Source: Vibrio scophthalmi LMG 19158
Lineage (GTDB): Bacteria; Pseudomonadota; Gammaproteobacteria; Enterobacterales; Vibrionaceae
DNA length: 64,000 nt
NCBI RefSeq assembly: GCF_000222585.1
Contig: NZ_AFWE01000226.1
Location: forward strand, 62,001-126,000
Reading direction: 5' to 3'
Shown piece after piece: positions 46,653-56,157 of this stretch. Below the pieces are notes generated by a model. It saw nothing but the letters and a program-made list of their open reading frames with translations, did no database searches and had not been told where the DNA came from. The translations under genes and the position numbers were made by a program. Numbering within the stretch: the first letter of the stretch is position 1; every line of letters starts with the position of its first letter.

Positions 46653-48836
46653 TTAGATTCGAGAAGCTGAGGCGTAACGCTTTAGCAAATCTGGCACATC
46701 TAAAATCAAGGCAATATGACCATCACTTGTGATCGTCGCACCCGCCATTCCTGGCGTACCTTGGAGCAAATTATCTAGTGGTTTAATCACCACTTCTTCT
46801 TGACCAATAAGGGTATCAACAACAAAGCCAACGCGCTGACTGCCCAATTGCACAATCACTACATGCCCATGACCTTTGCGCTGTTCAACAAAGCCGGCAC
46901 GCGGCGCGAGCCAGTTTTGTAAATAGAACAATGGAATCGACTTGTCGCGAACGATAATCGTCAACTGCCCGTCAACCACGTTGGTACGGCTAAGGTCAAG
47001 GTGGAAGATCTCATTCACACTTGCCAATGGTAAGGCAAATGGGTGGCCTGCAACGCCAACCATCAAGGTTGGTAGAATCGCAAGGGTCAACGGCACTTTG
47101 ATGGTAATTTGGGTGCCTTTACCCATTTCAGAATCAATGTCGATTGAACCATTTAGTGTGTTAATCGCCGTTTTCACGACATCCATACCCACACCACGAC
47201 CTGAGATATCAGAAATTTTCTCTTTACTTGAGAAGCCCGGCATAAAGATCAGGTTGAAACACTCTTTATCGGTCAAGCGTGAAGCTGCATCTTCATCCAT
47301 CATCCCGCGTTTAACCGCGATACCACGTAGTACGTCAGGGTTCATACCGCCACCATCATCGACGATGGCTAATTGGATATGATCCCCTTCTTGTGCTGCT
47401 GAAAGGATGACTTTACCAGTGCGTGATTTACCCGCTTTTACACGGTCTTCTGGCATTTCGATACCATGGTCAACTGAGTTTCGCACCAAGTGAATCAATG
47501 GATCCGCAAGGGCTTCTACTAAGTTTTTATCCAAATCAGTATCTTCACCACGCATTTCCAGCGTGATGTCTTTGTTTAGGCTACGAGCAAGATCTCGAAC
47601 AACGCGAGGGAAGCGACCAAATACTTTCTTAATTGGCTGCATGCGCGTTTTCATCACCGCACCTTGTAAATCGGCCGTCACGACATCAAGGTTTGATACC
47701 GCTTTCGACATTTCTTCGTCAGCACTATTTAAACCTAGGCTCAATAATCGGTTACGAACCAACACCAATTCACCCACCATGTTCATGATGATATCGAGTG
47801 TCGATGTATCAACACGAACGGTAGCTTCGGCTTGTGTTTTCTTCGCAGGTACTGGCGCTTCTTTTTTTGCTGGCACGGCTTCAGGCGCGCTCGCAACTGG
47901 AGCTGGCATCACCGGTGGTGGTGCAATCGCCTCTGGCGCAGCCGCTTGAGGTGCTTCAACTTGTGCTACCGGTTTTGTCGCGGCTTCAAGCTCTTCAGGG
48001 CTTGGGCCTTTACCTTGTCCGTGCAATTCGTCGAGTAATTTTTCAAACTCGGCATCTGTCATTAGATCTTCATCACCTGAACTCACGGTAGGAGCTGGAG
48101 CTGCCGGCGCTGGAGGTGCACTCGCAACAACGTTATCCTCTTTACCAGGGCCCTTACCTAGACCATGAAGTTCATCTAATAACTTTTCAAATTCATCATC
48201 AGTGATATCGCCACTAGCAGCCATCGCTGGCTCTGGTGCTTTAGGCGCAGGTGCTGGCGCTGAACCAGGAGCAGTTCCTGAACCATGTAGCTCATCTAAT
48301 AGCTTCTCAAACTCGTCCTGCGTGATTTCATCTATAGAACTTGCCGATGGTGCTGCAGTCGCGGCAACTGGCTCTTCTACGATTGGGGCAGGCACTTCGA
48401 TAACAGGTTCAGCGACAGGTGCAGCTACGATAGCTTCTTCCACTGAAGCAGGTTTGCTTAGACGATGTAATTCATCAAGAAGAGATTGTTCAGAAGGAGG
48501 AAGAGGTTCGCCATCTTGCACCGCTTGGAACTGCACGTTAACAGCATCCAATGCGCGAAGCATGGTATCCATAAGATCTGCCGTTACTTTACGCTGACCA
48601 TTACGCAGAATATCAAACACGTTTTCTGCGCCATGACAGGTATCAACCAGTTCGGTTAGCGCCAAGAAACCTGCACCGCCTTTTACCGTGTGGAAACCAC
48701 GGAAAATAGCATTAAGCAGATCTTTATCATCCGGGTTGTTTTCAAGCTCTACCAACTGCTCTGAAAGCAGTTCGAGAATTTCACCCGCCTCAACTAAAAA
48801 GTCCTGAAGAATATCTTCGTCTAAATCGTAGCTCAT
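46653..48836 (-). CDS. cheA: Chemotaxis histidine kinase CheA with repeated LID-like motifs
   Basis: A 727-residue kinase. P1 (1-105) has the phosphorylated H49 in FHTVKGGAGFL. P3 to P5 start at about 335: dimerisation (MVGELVLVRNRLLSLG), ATPase N, G1, F and G2 boxes (HLVRNSVDHGIE, DDGGGMN, FMPGFSSKEK, GRGVGMDVV) and a CheW-like P5. Between P1 and P3 I see no P2-like folded domain. Instead there are three copies of EFEKLLDELHG at 175, 215 and 263 and a partial LLDELH at 119, all separated by Ala/Pro linkers. In Vibrio a CheA region called LID mediates ParP binding, and this part is the likely LID. Confidence 0.96.
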   Translation of the reverse strand: MSYDLDEDILQDFLVEAGEILELLSEQLVELENNPDDKDLLNAIFRGFHTVKGGAGFLALTELVDTCHGAENVFDILRNGQRKVTADLMDTMLRALDAVNVQFQAVQDGEPLPPSEQSLLDELHRLSKPASVEEAIVAAPVAEPVIEVPAPIVEEPVAATAAPSASSIDEITQDEFEKLLDELHGSGTAPGSAPAPAPKAPEPAMAASGDITDDEFEKLLDELHGLGKGPGKEDNVVASAPPAPAAPAPTVSSGDEDLMTDAEFEKLLDELHGQGKGPSPEELEAATKPVAQVEAPQAAAPEAIAPPPVMPAPVASAPEAVPAKKEAPVPAKKTQAEATVRVDTSTLDIIMNMVGELVLVRNRLLSLGLNSADEEMSKAVSNLDVVTADLQGAVMKTRMQPIKKVFGRFPRVVRDLARSLNKDITLEMRGEDTDLDKNLVEALADPLIHLVRNSVDHGIEMPEDRVKAGKSRTGKVILSAAQEGDHIQLAIVDDGGGMNPDVLRGIAVKRGMMDEDAASRLTDKECFNLIFMPGFSSKEKISDISGRGVGMDVVKTAINTLNGSIDIDSEMGKGTQITIKVPLTLAILPTLMVGVAGHPFALPLASVNEIFHLDLSRTNVVDGQLTIIVRDKSIPLFYLQNWLAPRAGFVEQRKGHGHVVIVQLGSQRVGFVVDTLIGQEEVVIKPLDNLLQGTPGMAGATITSDGHIALILDVPDLLKRYASASRI

Positions 48837-48845
48837 AAGTTACCT

Positions 48846-49568
48846 CTAAAACCCAAGACTTGAGAGTAAGTCATCGACTTCGTCTTGTGATGAAACCGCA
48901 TCCGCCCTCTCATGAGGGTTTAATATTGGCCCCTCAGGGTCAGTTGATGCTTTTTTCTTGTTGTTAGTCGCGTCGGATTCTTGTTTATCGTCACCGAACG
49001 CCGTAAGAATATCACCGAGGCGGAGTTCAACCTCGTGCACTAACTCAATAACACGACGGATGATTTGTCCGGTTAAGTCTTGGAAATCCTGAGCCATGAG
49101 AATATCGGTCAACAGGCTATGTAGTTCACTACTATTCCCTTCAACTTGCCCTAACAGTTCGTCAATACGGTGGCAGAGAGCTTTAAATTCCGTAAGCTCA
49201 ATCTTGCCATACATCAACTCATTCCATTGTGGACGTACCTTGAGTAAGCCATCGTGAAGGCTGTCGGCAATCGGCATACATCGATCCACCGCATCCATCG
49301 TTTTGTTCGCTGCAACTTCTGTTTTTTCAATGACGTATTGGAGGCGTTCCCTTGCATCAGGAATTTCGTCATTGGTAAGTTCAGCGATACGGTCATCAAG
49401 GCGAAATTGCCTAATCGACTCTTGTAGCTCACGAGTCAATTCGCCGATTTCCTGCAACATAGGTTCGCTAGTCGCATCGTTGATATTTTTTACAAGAGCA
49501 TCTGCTTCCTGCTGCTGACCACTTTCTAACAGTTCAACGAGTTGTTTTGCCTGTTCTAATGAAATCAT
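48846..49568 (-). CDS. cheZ: Chemotaxis phosphatase CheZ
   Basis: A 240-residue CheY-P phosphatase. The central four-helix hairpin carries the active-site LMAQDFQDLTGQIIRRVI block (catalytic Gln). The C-terminal peptide SSQDEVDDLLSSLGF is the CheY-binding tail. Lies between cheY and cheA. Confidence 0.96.
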   Translation of the reverse strand: MISLEQAKQLVELLESGQQQEADALVKNINDATSEPMLQEIGELTRELQESIRQFRLDDRIAELTNDEIPDARERLQYVIEKTEVAANKTMDAVDRCMPIADSLHDGLLKVRPQWNELMYGKIELTEFKALCHRIDELLGQVEGNSSELHSLLTDILMAQDFQDLTGQIIRRVIELVHEVELRLGDILTAFGDDKQESDATNNKKKASTDPEGPILNPHERADAVSSQDEVDDLLSSLGF

Positions 49569-49613
49569 TACTAATTGGCCTTTGTCGCCGAATAGCTAAA
49601 GTCAAATAGTTGA

Positions 49614-49994
49614 CTATAAGCGCTCAAAAATTTTGTCTAATTTTTCTTTCAATGTTGCTGCAGTAAACGGTTTGACAATGTAACCATTTACGCCTGCTTG
49701 AGCGGCTTCAATGATCTGTTCACGTTTCGCTTCTGCGGTGATCATAAGTACAGGCAAGTGCTTAAGCTCTGCATCTGCACGAACATGTTTCAACAAGTCG
49801 ATGCCTTGCATTCCTGGCATGTTCCAGTCAGTCACGACAAAATCGAAATCGCCCTTCTTGAGCATAGGCAATGCAGTTAAGCCATCGTCCGCTTCTTGGG
49901 TATTATTGAAACCCAAATCACGAAGTAGGTTTTTAACGATGCGGCGCATTGTTGAAAAATCATCAACAATAAGGATTTTCATATTTTTATTCAA
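49614..49994 (-). CDS. cheY: Chemotaxis response regulator CheY
   Basis: A single-domain receiver of about 126 residues that, when phosphorylated, binds the flagellar switch. The acidic pair is in [14 protein letters not shown], the phosphoacceptor is the Asp in [10 protein letters not shown], and the Thr and Lys of [10 protein letters not shown] and YIVKPF complete the site. It is almost identical in motif to V. cholerae CheY3. The start is placed at TTG 49994, which lies 5 nt after GGAGG; GTG 50006 would contain that site and ATG 49982 is too far from it. Confidence 0.93.
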   Translation of the reverse strand: MNKNMKILIVDDFSTMRRIVKNLLRDLGFNNTQEADDGLTALPMLKKGDFDFVVTDWNMPGMQGIDLLKHVRADAELKHLPVLMITAEAKREQIIEAAQAGVNGYIVKPFTAATLKEKLDKIFERL

Positions 49995-50027
49995 AATTGC
50001 CTCCACTGAGTATGATGTCAGTGATTT

Positions 50028-50762
50028 CTAGTCATTATTTGTCCACGCACTTAATTTAGTACGCAGACGTTGCATTGATTGGCTCAGGATTTGGCTAACG
50101 CGTGATTCGCTAACTCCAATCACTTCACCGATTTCTTTTAAGTTCAACTCTTCGTCGTAGTAAAGAGATAGCACTAAAGCTTCACGCTCCGGTAAAGATT
50201 TTATCGATTCTACCAGAGCTTTACGGAAAGATTCATCCGCAACACCTTGAAAAGGTGTATTTTCTTCCGAGTCATCATCCGATTTGATGACATCGTCAGA
50301 TACGCCCAAGTCTTCGATCCCTACTAAGCGAGAACAATTTATATCTGCCAATACGCTGTGGTATTGGTTCAGACTCATCCCAACAAAATTTGCCACTTCG
50401 GCATCTGTCGGATCTCGATTTAGTTGTCCTTCTAAAGTTGCAATGGCTTGGTTAAACTCACGACTGTGTTTGTGCACTGATCGTGGTACCCAGTCTCCAC
50501 GACGAATGTCGTCTAGCATAGCGCCACGAATACGGATTCCAGCATAGGTCTCAAAACTTGCTCCTTTGCTGCCATCATAATTCTTTTGCGCTTCAAGAAG
50601 GCCAATCATTCCCGCTTGAATAAGATCTTCAACCTGGACACTTGGTGGCAGACGGCCAAGCAAGTGATGAGCAATACGCTTCACTAACACCGAGTATTTT
50701 TCTAAAAATACTCGTTGACTGTTGTGATTGCCGTATTGGTCATAGGTCAATGCCTTATTCAC
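50028..50762 (-). CDS. fliA: Flagellar sigma factor FliA (sigma-28)
   Basis: A 244-residue sigma factor for late flagellar and chemotaxis genes. Regions 2, 3 and 4 are evident (EDLIQAGMIGLLEAQKNYDGSKGASFETYAGIRIRGAMLDDIRRGDWVPRSVH..., LKEIGEVIGVSESRVSQILSQSMQRLR). The GTG at 50762 gives the family N terminus MNKALTYDQYG. Overlaps flhG by 8 bp. Confidence 0.96.
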   Translation of the reverse strand: MNKALTYDQYGNHNSQRVFLEKYSVLVKRIAHHLLGRLPPSVQVEDLIQAGMIGLLEAQKNYDGSKGASFETYAGIRIRGAMLDDIRRGDWVPRSVHKHSREFNQAIATLEGQLNRDPTDAEVANFVGMSLNQYHSVLADINCSRLVGIEDLGVSDDVIKSDDDSEENTPFQGVADESFRKALVESIKSLPEREALVLSLYYDEELNLKEIGEVIGVSESRVSQILSQSMQRLRTKLSAWTNND

Positions 50763-51642
50763 CAAATGGTTCCTCTAATGGTTCTGGTCGATTTAGTAAT
50801 CGTTCAACGAAAAATTCCAAATGTCCGCTTGGAGTTTTCGGAATTGGCCATGTTAACGCTTTGTTCGCTAATGAACTTAGTGCTAATGCAGCAGGTGAAC
50901 GCGGAAACGCATCCACAACAATTTTTTGCTTTTTAACCGCTTGTCGCACTTTATCATCTAGTGGGATACATGCGACTAGCTCAAGGCTCACATTCAAGAA
51001 TCTCTCTGTGACTAAGGTCAACTTTGCAAACAATTCTCGGCCTTCGCGGTAACTTCTGACCATATTTGCAACGATTTTGAAGCGTTGGACCTGATGTTCT
51101 TTACTCAGTAATTTGATCAATGCGTAGGCATCGGTGATCGATGTGGGTTCATCACACACCACCACAACCACATCTTGAGCCGCGCGTGAAAAACTAATCA
51201 CCATGTCTGAAATACCGGCAGCAGTATCAATCAGCAGCACGTCCATTTCATCTTCTAAGCTACCAAAAGCACGAATTAGCCCAACGTGTTGCGCGTGGCT
51301 TAACTCGGTCATCGCCTGTGCTCCCGAAGTGGCAGGGATGATTTTGATACCGTGAGGGCCTTCAACAATGGCATCTGCCAGTTCACACTCACCCGCAAGA
51401 ACATGGCCGAGATTGCGCTTCGCTCTAATACCCAACATCACATCAACGTTGGCTAGACCTAAATCCGCATCTAAAACCGTGACCTTTTTGCCTTGGCGAG
51501 CCATGCAAATAGCAAGGCCGAGAGTAACATTTGATTTACCCACCCCACCTTTACCGCCGGTGACCGAAATAACCTTGGTTAGTGATGGTTGTGTTAGGCG
51601 GCGTAATCCGCTTGCTTGGTCTTGAATCATATTCTCTATCAT
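50755..51642 (-). CDS. flhG: Flagellar number regulator FlhG (FleN)
   Basis: A 295-residue MinD/ParA-type ATPase that limits polar flagellar number to one. The N-terminal activation helix with the DQASGLRRL motif precedes the Walker A GGKGGVGKSNV. VLDADLGLANVDVMLG and LIDTAAGISDMV are the other ATPase motifs. Located between flhF and fliA. Confidence 0.96.
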   Translation of the reverse strand: MIENMIQDQASGLRRLTQPSLTKVISVTGGKGGVGKSNVTLGLAICMARQGKKVTVLDADLGLANVDVMLGIRAKRNLGHVLAGECELADAIVEGPHGIKIIPATSGAQAMTELSHAQHVGLIRAFGSLEDEMDVLLIDTAAGISDMVISFSRAAQDVVVVVCDEPTSITDAYALIKLLSKEHQVQRFKIVANMVRSYREGRELFAKLTLVTERFLNVSLELVACIPLDDKVRQAVKKQKIVVDAFPRSPAALALSSLANKALTWPIPKTPSGHLEFFVERLLNRPEPLEEPFGE

Positions 51643-51654
51643 AATCGTCGCCGC

Positions 51655-53151
51655 CTAGAACCTTTCTACTTCACTATTCCAATAGTGAGGTTCATCGTCC
51701 GCCGATTTCTCTAATAAATCATTCGCTTTTGCCACCATGTACTTAGGCTGAGCGATGACGATATCTTCTGGTACGCGTTGTCCGTTCGCGATATATGCTA
51801 CAGGCAATGCATTTTGTACTACGACACTGACAAACTCACCTAAGCTAAGTGACTCATCGAGCTTGGTTAAAATACAGCCTGAAAGTGGTATACGTTTAAA
51901 ATGGTCGATGGTTTCTTGTAATACTTTGCGCTGTGCCGTGGCGGGTAAAACAAGATAGCTGTGAATGACTTCATCGCTATTTTGCATCAAGGTATCCAGT
52001 TGTTCAGATAATCGAACATCTCGCTGTCCCATCCCTGCCGTATCCACCAGAATTAAGCGACGATGGCGTAACTGGTATATTACATCGGCTAACTCGTTGG
52101 AATCTTTAGCGACTTTTACTGGACAACCCATAATTCTGCCATAAATAGCGAGTTGCTCATGTGCGCCAATACGGTAGGTGTCGGTTGTAACCAGTGCGAC
52201 GTTGTCAGAACCGAACTCCATTGCAGCACGGGCGGCCAGTTTTGCTACCGTAGTGGTTTTACCCACACCCGTAGGGCCTAACAGTGCCACTACGCCACCA
52301 CGTTTTAGAATATCTTGTTTGGAAATAGGCACTTGATCGGCCACTAAGCCTAGTAGTGCTTTCCACGCCTTTTTCGGCGGGGTGTCTTCTGGGATATAGC
52401 AAGCCAGCTGGTCAGCCAACTCAGACGATAAGCCCATACGTTCTAATCGTTTGATCAACATGGCGCGCAATGGTTCGCGACGCTCCACTTCTTGCCACAT
52501 CAAACCGGACACTTGATGCTCTAATAAACGACGAATTGAGGTCATCTCTTCGCGCATATCAGTCAATTCTTCATTTGATACCGCTTGCTCACGCGGTTGA
52601 CCACGCTCATAGCGAGAGGGATCCAACTTTGGTGCCGGGCGCTCAATACGACGATCTTCCGCAATCAGACGCGCGAGAGGCGAGTCTTCTTTTAGTTTGA
52701 TATCGCTCGCGGAGGTTTGATTGCGCAGCGAGTGTTGTCGCTTAAGCAGTGCCGTTAGTGAATCTTCACCGGGTGCCGCTTCTGGCTCTTCATAACCGCC
52801 TTTGCTGGTGCTGTATTGCTTGAGCATGCTAGCAAAGCGTTTGGTCATCGAGCGACCGTTCTCGGCGCTTGCATTCAAGCTGACACGATCGTCATCTAAC
52901 TGACGAGATTCCTCGCGCATGGCCAAACTTGGCGAGATTTGAGTTTGCGTTTGCGCTTGAGCAGCTCGTGGTCTTGAGCCGTAGCTACTGCTCGACTTGG
53001 CAGCTGCGGAATCACCATCAACTGCGGCGACAATCTCTACCCCACCAGCGACTTTTTTATTCGACATGATCACCGCATCGACCCCAAGTTCGTCTTTCAC
53101 TTGGAGTAATGCCGTTCTCATATCCTTGGCAAAAAATCGTTTAATCTTCAA
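51655..53151 (-). CDS. flhF: Flagellar biosynthesis GTPase FlhF
   Basis: A 498-residue SRP-type GTPase that selects the flagellar pole. The N-terminal B domain (MKIKRFFAKDMRTALLQVKDELG) precedes a Ser/Arg/Gln-rich linker and the NG domain (about 215-498): G1 GPTGVGKTTTVAKLA, G2 DTYRIGA, G3 DTAGMGQ, G4 TKLDE. FlhF interacts with FipA, FlhG and HubP in polar flagellated bacteria. Confidence 0.96.
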   Translation of the reverse strand: MKIKRFFAKDMRTALLQVKDELGVDAVIMSNKKVAGGVEIVAAVDGDSAAAKSSSSYGSRPRAAQAQTQTQISPSLAMREESRQLDDDRVSLNASAENGRSMTKRFASMLKQYSTSKGGYEEPEAAPGEDSLTALLKRQHSLRNQTSASDIKLKEDSPLARLIAEDRRIERPAPKLDPSRYERGQPREQAVSNEELTDMREEMTSIRRLLEHQVSGLMWQEVERREPLRAMLIKRLERMGLSSELADQLACYIPEDTPPKKAWKALLGLVADQVPISKQDILKRGGVVALLGPTGVGKTTTVAKLAARAAMEFGSDNVALVTTDTYRIGAHEQLAIYGRIMGCPVKVAKDSNELADVIYQLRHRRLILVDTAGMGQRDVRLSEQLDTLMQNSDEVIHSYLVLPATAQRKVLQETIDHFKRIPLSGCILTKLDESLSLGEFVSVVVQNALPVAYIANGQRVPEDIVIAQPKYMVAKANDLLEKSADDEPHYWNSEVERF

Positions 53152-53181
53152 AGTCGATATCCATTATTGGTCGTAACAGAA

Positions 53182-55278
53182 CTAATTACCTACCGCTTGT
53201 ACGATGCGAATCTGTTTCTCATCAGGGATCTCTTGATAAGAGAGTACGCGCAATGTCGGTATTGTATTCTTGACGAATTTCGCGAGAGTCGAACGTAATA
53301 CGCCCGAAGTCAGCAGCACAGCTGCCTCCCCTTTTAGCTCTTGCTCTTGCGTTGCTTGGCTCAGTGACATTTGCAAACGCTCAGCAAGACCAGGCTCAAT
53401 ACCGGCAGACTCTCCTCCGGATGCTTGCATGGTTTGATGCAAGATTTGTTCCAGCTCGGGAATTAAAGTAATTACCGGCAATTCTGGCTCTATGCCATTG
53501 ATTTCCTGAACAATTAGTCGCTTAAGCGATATGCGCACAGCTGCAGTAAGAATGTCAGCTTCTTGACTCTTAGCTGAGTATTCCGACAAAGTCTGAACAA
53601 TGGTGCGGATATCACGAATGGGTACGCCTTCATTAAGCAAGTTTTGTAGTACTTTCACCACAACACCGAGCGGCAATTGATCCGGCACGAAGTTTTCGAC
53701 TAACTTCGGCGTACTACGGCCAAGCATTTCCAATAGGTTTTGGACTTCTTCGTGACCAAGCAGCTGTGATGCGTTATTGGTGAGGAGTTGGCTTAAATGG
53801 GTTGCCAGCACGGTGGAAGAATCCACGACGGTGTACCCGAGCGCTTGCGCGTGTTCGCGGTAATCTTCACGAATCCACGTCGCTTCCAAGCCAAATGCAG
53901 GGTCGATGGTTACTTCGCCTTCAATCATGCCGTAAACTTGACCTGGGTTAATCGCAAGCTCTTGATCGGGGCGAATTTCCGCTTCTCCCACGGCGACACC
54001 CATTAGCGTAATACGGTAACTATTTGGCGTTAACTCAAGGTTGTCGCGAATGTGCACCGCGGGGATCAAAAAGCCAAAATCTTGCGAGAGTTTCTTACGC
54101 ACCCCTTTGACACGTTCCAGCAGCTCGCCTCCTTGATCCCTATCAACCAAGGGAATCAAGCGATAACCGACTTCTAGACCAATAATATCGACTGGCTGTA
54201 CATCTTCCCATGACAGCTCTCTTGGTGTTGACGGTTCTGCTTCTTGCAAGGCTGGAGGGTTGGCTTTTTCCTCGCTCTTTTTCTGTTGTTTGCGATACAT
54301 CCAGTAAGCACCACCGCCCGACATTGCCGCTAACAGCAAGAAGGCAAAATGTGGCATACCCGGCACGATACCCATGATAAACATGATGATCGCGGTAACC
54401 GTCAGTGCTTTAGGGTTATCAAACAGCTGGAAGACAAGCACTTCACCCATGTCTTCATCGGTATTCTGACGCGTCACCATGATCGCGGCGCCAATAGAAA
54501 GAAGTAAAGAAGGGATCTGCGCAACCAAACCATCACCGATGGTTAGTAGCGTGTAGATTTTCATCGCTTCGCCAAAGCCCAGTCCATACTGCGCCATACC
54601 AATAGCGAGACCACCGATAATGTTGATGAAGAGGATCAAAATACCGGCGATGGCATCGCCTTTAACAAACTTTGACGCACCATCCATCGAACCATAAAAG
54701 TCGGCTTCTTTGGTCACTTCTTGACGACGAGTACGCGCTTGATCTTGATCGATAAGACCGGCATTCAAATCCGCATCGATTGCCATCTGTTTACCAGGCA
54801 ATGCATCCAAGGTGAAGCGAGCGCTTACTTCCGAAATACGTCCCGCACCTTTGGTGACAACCATGAAGTTGATGATCATCAAGATGATAAAGACCACAAG
54901 ACCTACGGCGTAGTTGCCGCCGATAACAACATTACCAAACGCTTCGATAACATTACCCGCCGCACCCGGCCCTTCGTGACCATAGAGTAAAACCACACGG
55001 GTTGAGGCCACGTTCAGCGCCAAACGTAATAGTGTTGCAATCAGCAGTACGGTAGGGAAAGCAGCAAAATCGAGTGGACGTCGGGTGTAAACCGTTACCA
55101 GTAGTACCACCATCGACAGAGCGATGTTGAAGGTAAAAAACAAGTCGAGCAAAAAAGCCGGGATGGGTAGAACCACCATCGCCAAAGTCGACAGCACCAT
55201 AACAGGTGCGCCAATGGCCGGTAATGCGCGTTGGGGTAACGGAGGTAACTTATCCGCAAATGGCAAAGAAAACTTCAT
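53182..55278 (-). CDS. flhA: Flagellar export apparatus protein FlhA
   Basis: A 698-residue component of the flagellar type III secretion gate. Eight transmembrane helices cover residues 20-330, with FPTVLLIATLLRLALNVASTRVVL and the FHIPEP-like cytoplasmic loop (VSARFTLDALPGKQMAIDADLNAG). The C-terminal domain (about 365-698) docks chaperone-substrate complexes. First gene of the flhA-flhF-flhG-fliA-che-par-fip block. Confidence 0.96.
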   Translation of the reverse strand: MKFSLPFADKLPPLPQRALPAIGAPVMVLSTLAMVVLPIPAFLLDLFFTFNIALSMVVLLVTVYTRRPLDFAAFPTVLLIATLLRLALNVASTRVVLLYGHEGPGAAGNVIEAFGNVVIGGNYAVGLVVFIILMIINFMVVTKGAGRISEVSARFTLDALPGKQMAIDADLNAGLIDQDQARTRRQEVTKEADFYGSMDGASKFVKGDAIAGILILFINIIGGLAIGMAQYGLGFGEAMKIYTLLTIGDGLVAQIPSLLLSIGAAIMVTRQNTDEDMGEVLVFQLFDNPKALTVTAIIMFIMGIVPGMPHFAFLLLAAMSGGGAYWMYRKQQKKSEEKANPPALQEAEPSTPRELSWEDVQPVDIIGLEVGYRLIPLVDRDQGGELLERVKGVRKKLSQDFGFLIPAVHIRDNLELTPNSYRITLMGVAVGEAEIRPDQELAINPGQVYGMIEGEVTIDPAFGLEATWIREDYREHAQALGYTVVDSSTVLATHLSQLLTNNASQLLGHEEVQNLLEMLGRSTPKLVENFVPDQLPLGVVVKVLQNLLNEGVPIRDIRTIVQTLSEYSAKSQEADILTAAVRISLKRLIVQEINGIEPELPVITLIPELEQILHQTMQASGGESAGIEPGLAERLQMSLSQATQEQELKGEAAVLLTSGVLRSTLAKFVKNTIPTLRVLSYQEIPDEKQIRIVQAVGN

Positions 55279-55305
55279 AGACTCGTGGCTATTTCGACTA
55301 AAATT

Positions 55306-55350
55306 AGTGGCTTACATTTATAGTAAGCCACTCATGCAAATTTTAGTCCA
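55306..55350 (-). promoter_or_regulatory. Candidate sigma-54 promoter and inverted repeat upstream of flhA
   Basis: On the minus strand TGGACTAAAATTTGCA (55350 to 55335) has GG and GC exactly 10 bp apart, the -24/-12 spacing of RpoN promoters. The same bases form the left arm of a long interrupted inverted repeat: AGTGGCTTAC/GTAAGCCACT (55306-55315 and 55323-55332), extended by GACTAAAATT/AATTTTAGTC. Polar flagellar flhA operons in Vibrio are known to be RpoN/FlrC dependent. Confidence 0.5.
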
Positions 55351-55392
55351 CCGAAAATGTCAAAATTATGGCACTGCGATGGAGCTTGGCGG

Positions 55393-55857
55393 TTAAGGAT
55401 TGATGTTCCAAACTAAACGACCGCGACCCGCATCAAGATCATACTCAATGCACACTACCCCAGAGGTTGGGAACATAGGGGGAGCGATGTCTGTGACAAA
55501 ATCCGCCGTCAAGTAACCGACTAACGGAAGATGCGATACCAACAATACCGATTGTAATTGCTCTACCTCGGCAAGTGCGCGGATATACTCAACAACAGTC
55601 GCGGAGTCACCATACGGCGTAATATCATCACACTCTTCAACGTGTTTGGCTGCAAACAGCGGCGCAATTTCTTGCCACGTTTGCTGGGCGCGTAAGTAAG
55701 GGCTCACGAGCACCTTGTCAAACTTCTGAACACCTTGAGCAACACAACGCTGGGCAACCGAATAAGAGGCAGTTCGACCATGAGTCGTTAATGAACGATC
55801 TTCATCACTCGAAGCAAAGTGTTCTGCTTCACCGTGGCGCATTATCACGATTTTCAT
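55393..55857 (-). CDS. sixA: Phosphohistidine phosphatase SixA
   Basis: A 154-residue histidine phosphatase superfamily protein. The RHG catalytic motif is in VIMRHGEAEH at about 7-13, the second active-site His is in LVSHLPLVGYL, and VSPYLRAQQTW is the substrate-side block. SixA in E. coli acts on NPr of the nitrogen PTS or on ArcB. Minus strand with its own promoter in the 300-bp spacer to the peptidase gene; that spacer also contains a GTGTT/AACAC stem near 56020 and nothing else that I can name. Confidence 0.92.
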   Translation of the reverse strand: MKIVIMRHGEAEHFASSDEDRSLTTHGRTASYSVAQRCVAQGVQKFDKVLVSPYLRAQQTWQEIAPLFAAKHVEECDDITPYGDSATVVEYIRALAEVEQLQSVLLVSHLPLVGYLTADFVTDIAPPMFPTSGVVCIEYDLDAGRGRLVWNINP

Positions 55858-56157
55858 ATTATTTCCTGTGGTGTGAGATCGTAGGCCTTCTCACAACATC
55901 TCTTGGGCATGAGTAATAAAATTAATTATATCAAGTAACTTGCCAAAGACTCGGACTTTCTTAACAATCTTAAGGGTAAGCTCGAGGTTTTTGTTTCAAT
56001 CGCTGTGTGAGCAGCGATGTCCGTGTTGTTATAACACATCTTTAGCACCGCAATTTGCACAAAGATGAGCGAACTCATTGGCTCGGAAATTGGAAAACTG
56101 GCAGCGTTTTAAAACGCGTACATACTTACTGTCTACGTTAACGCATGGAGAATGATT

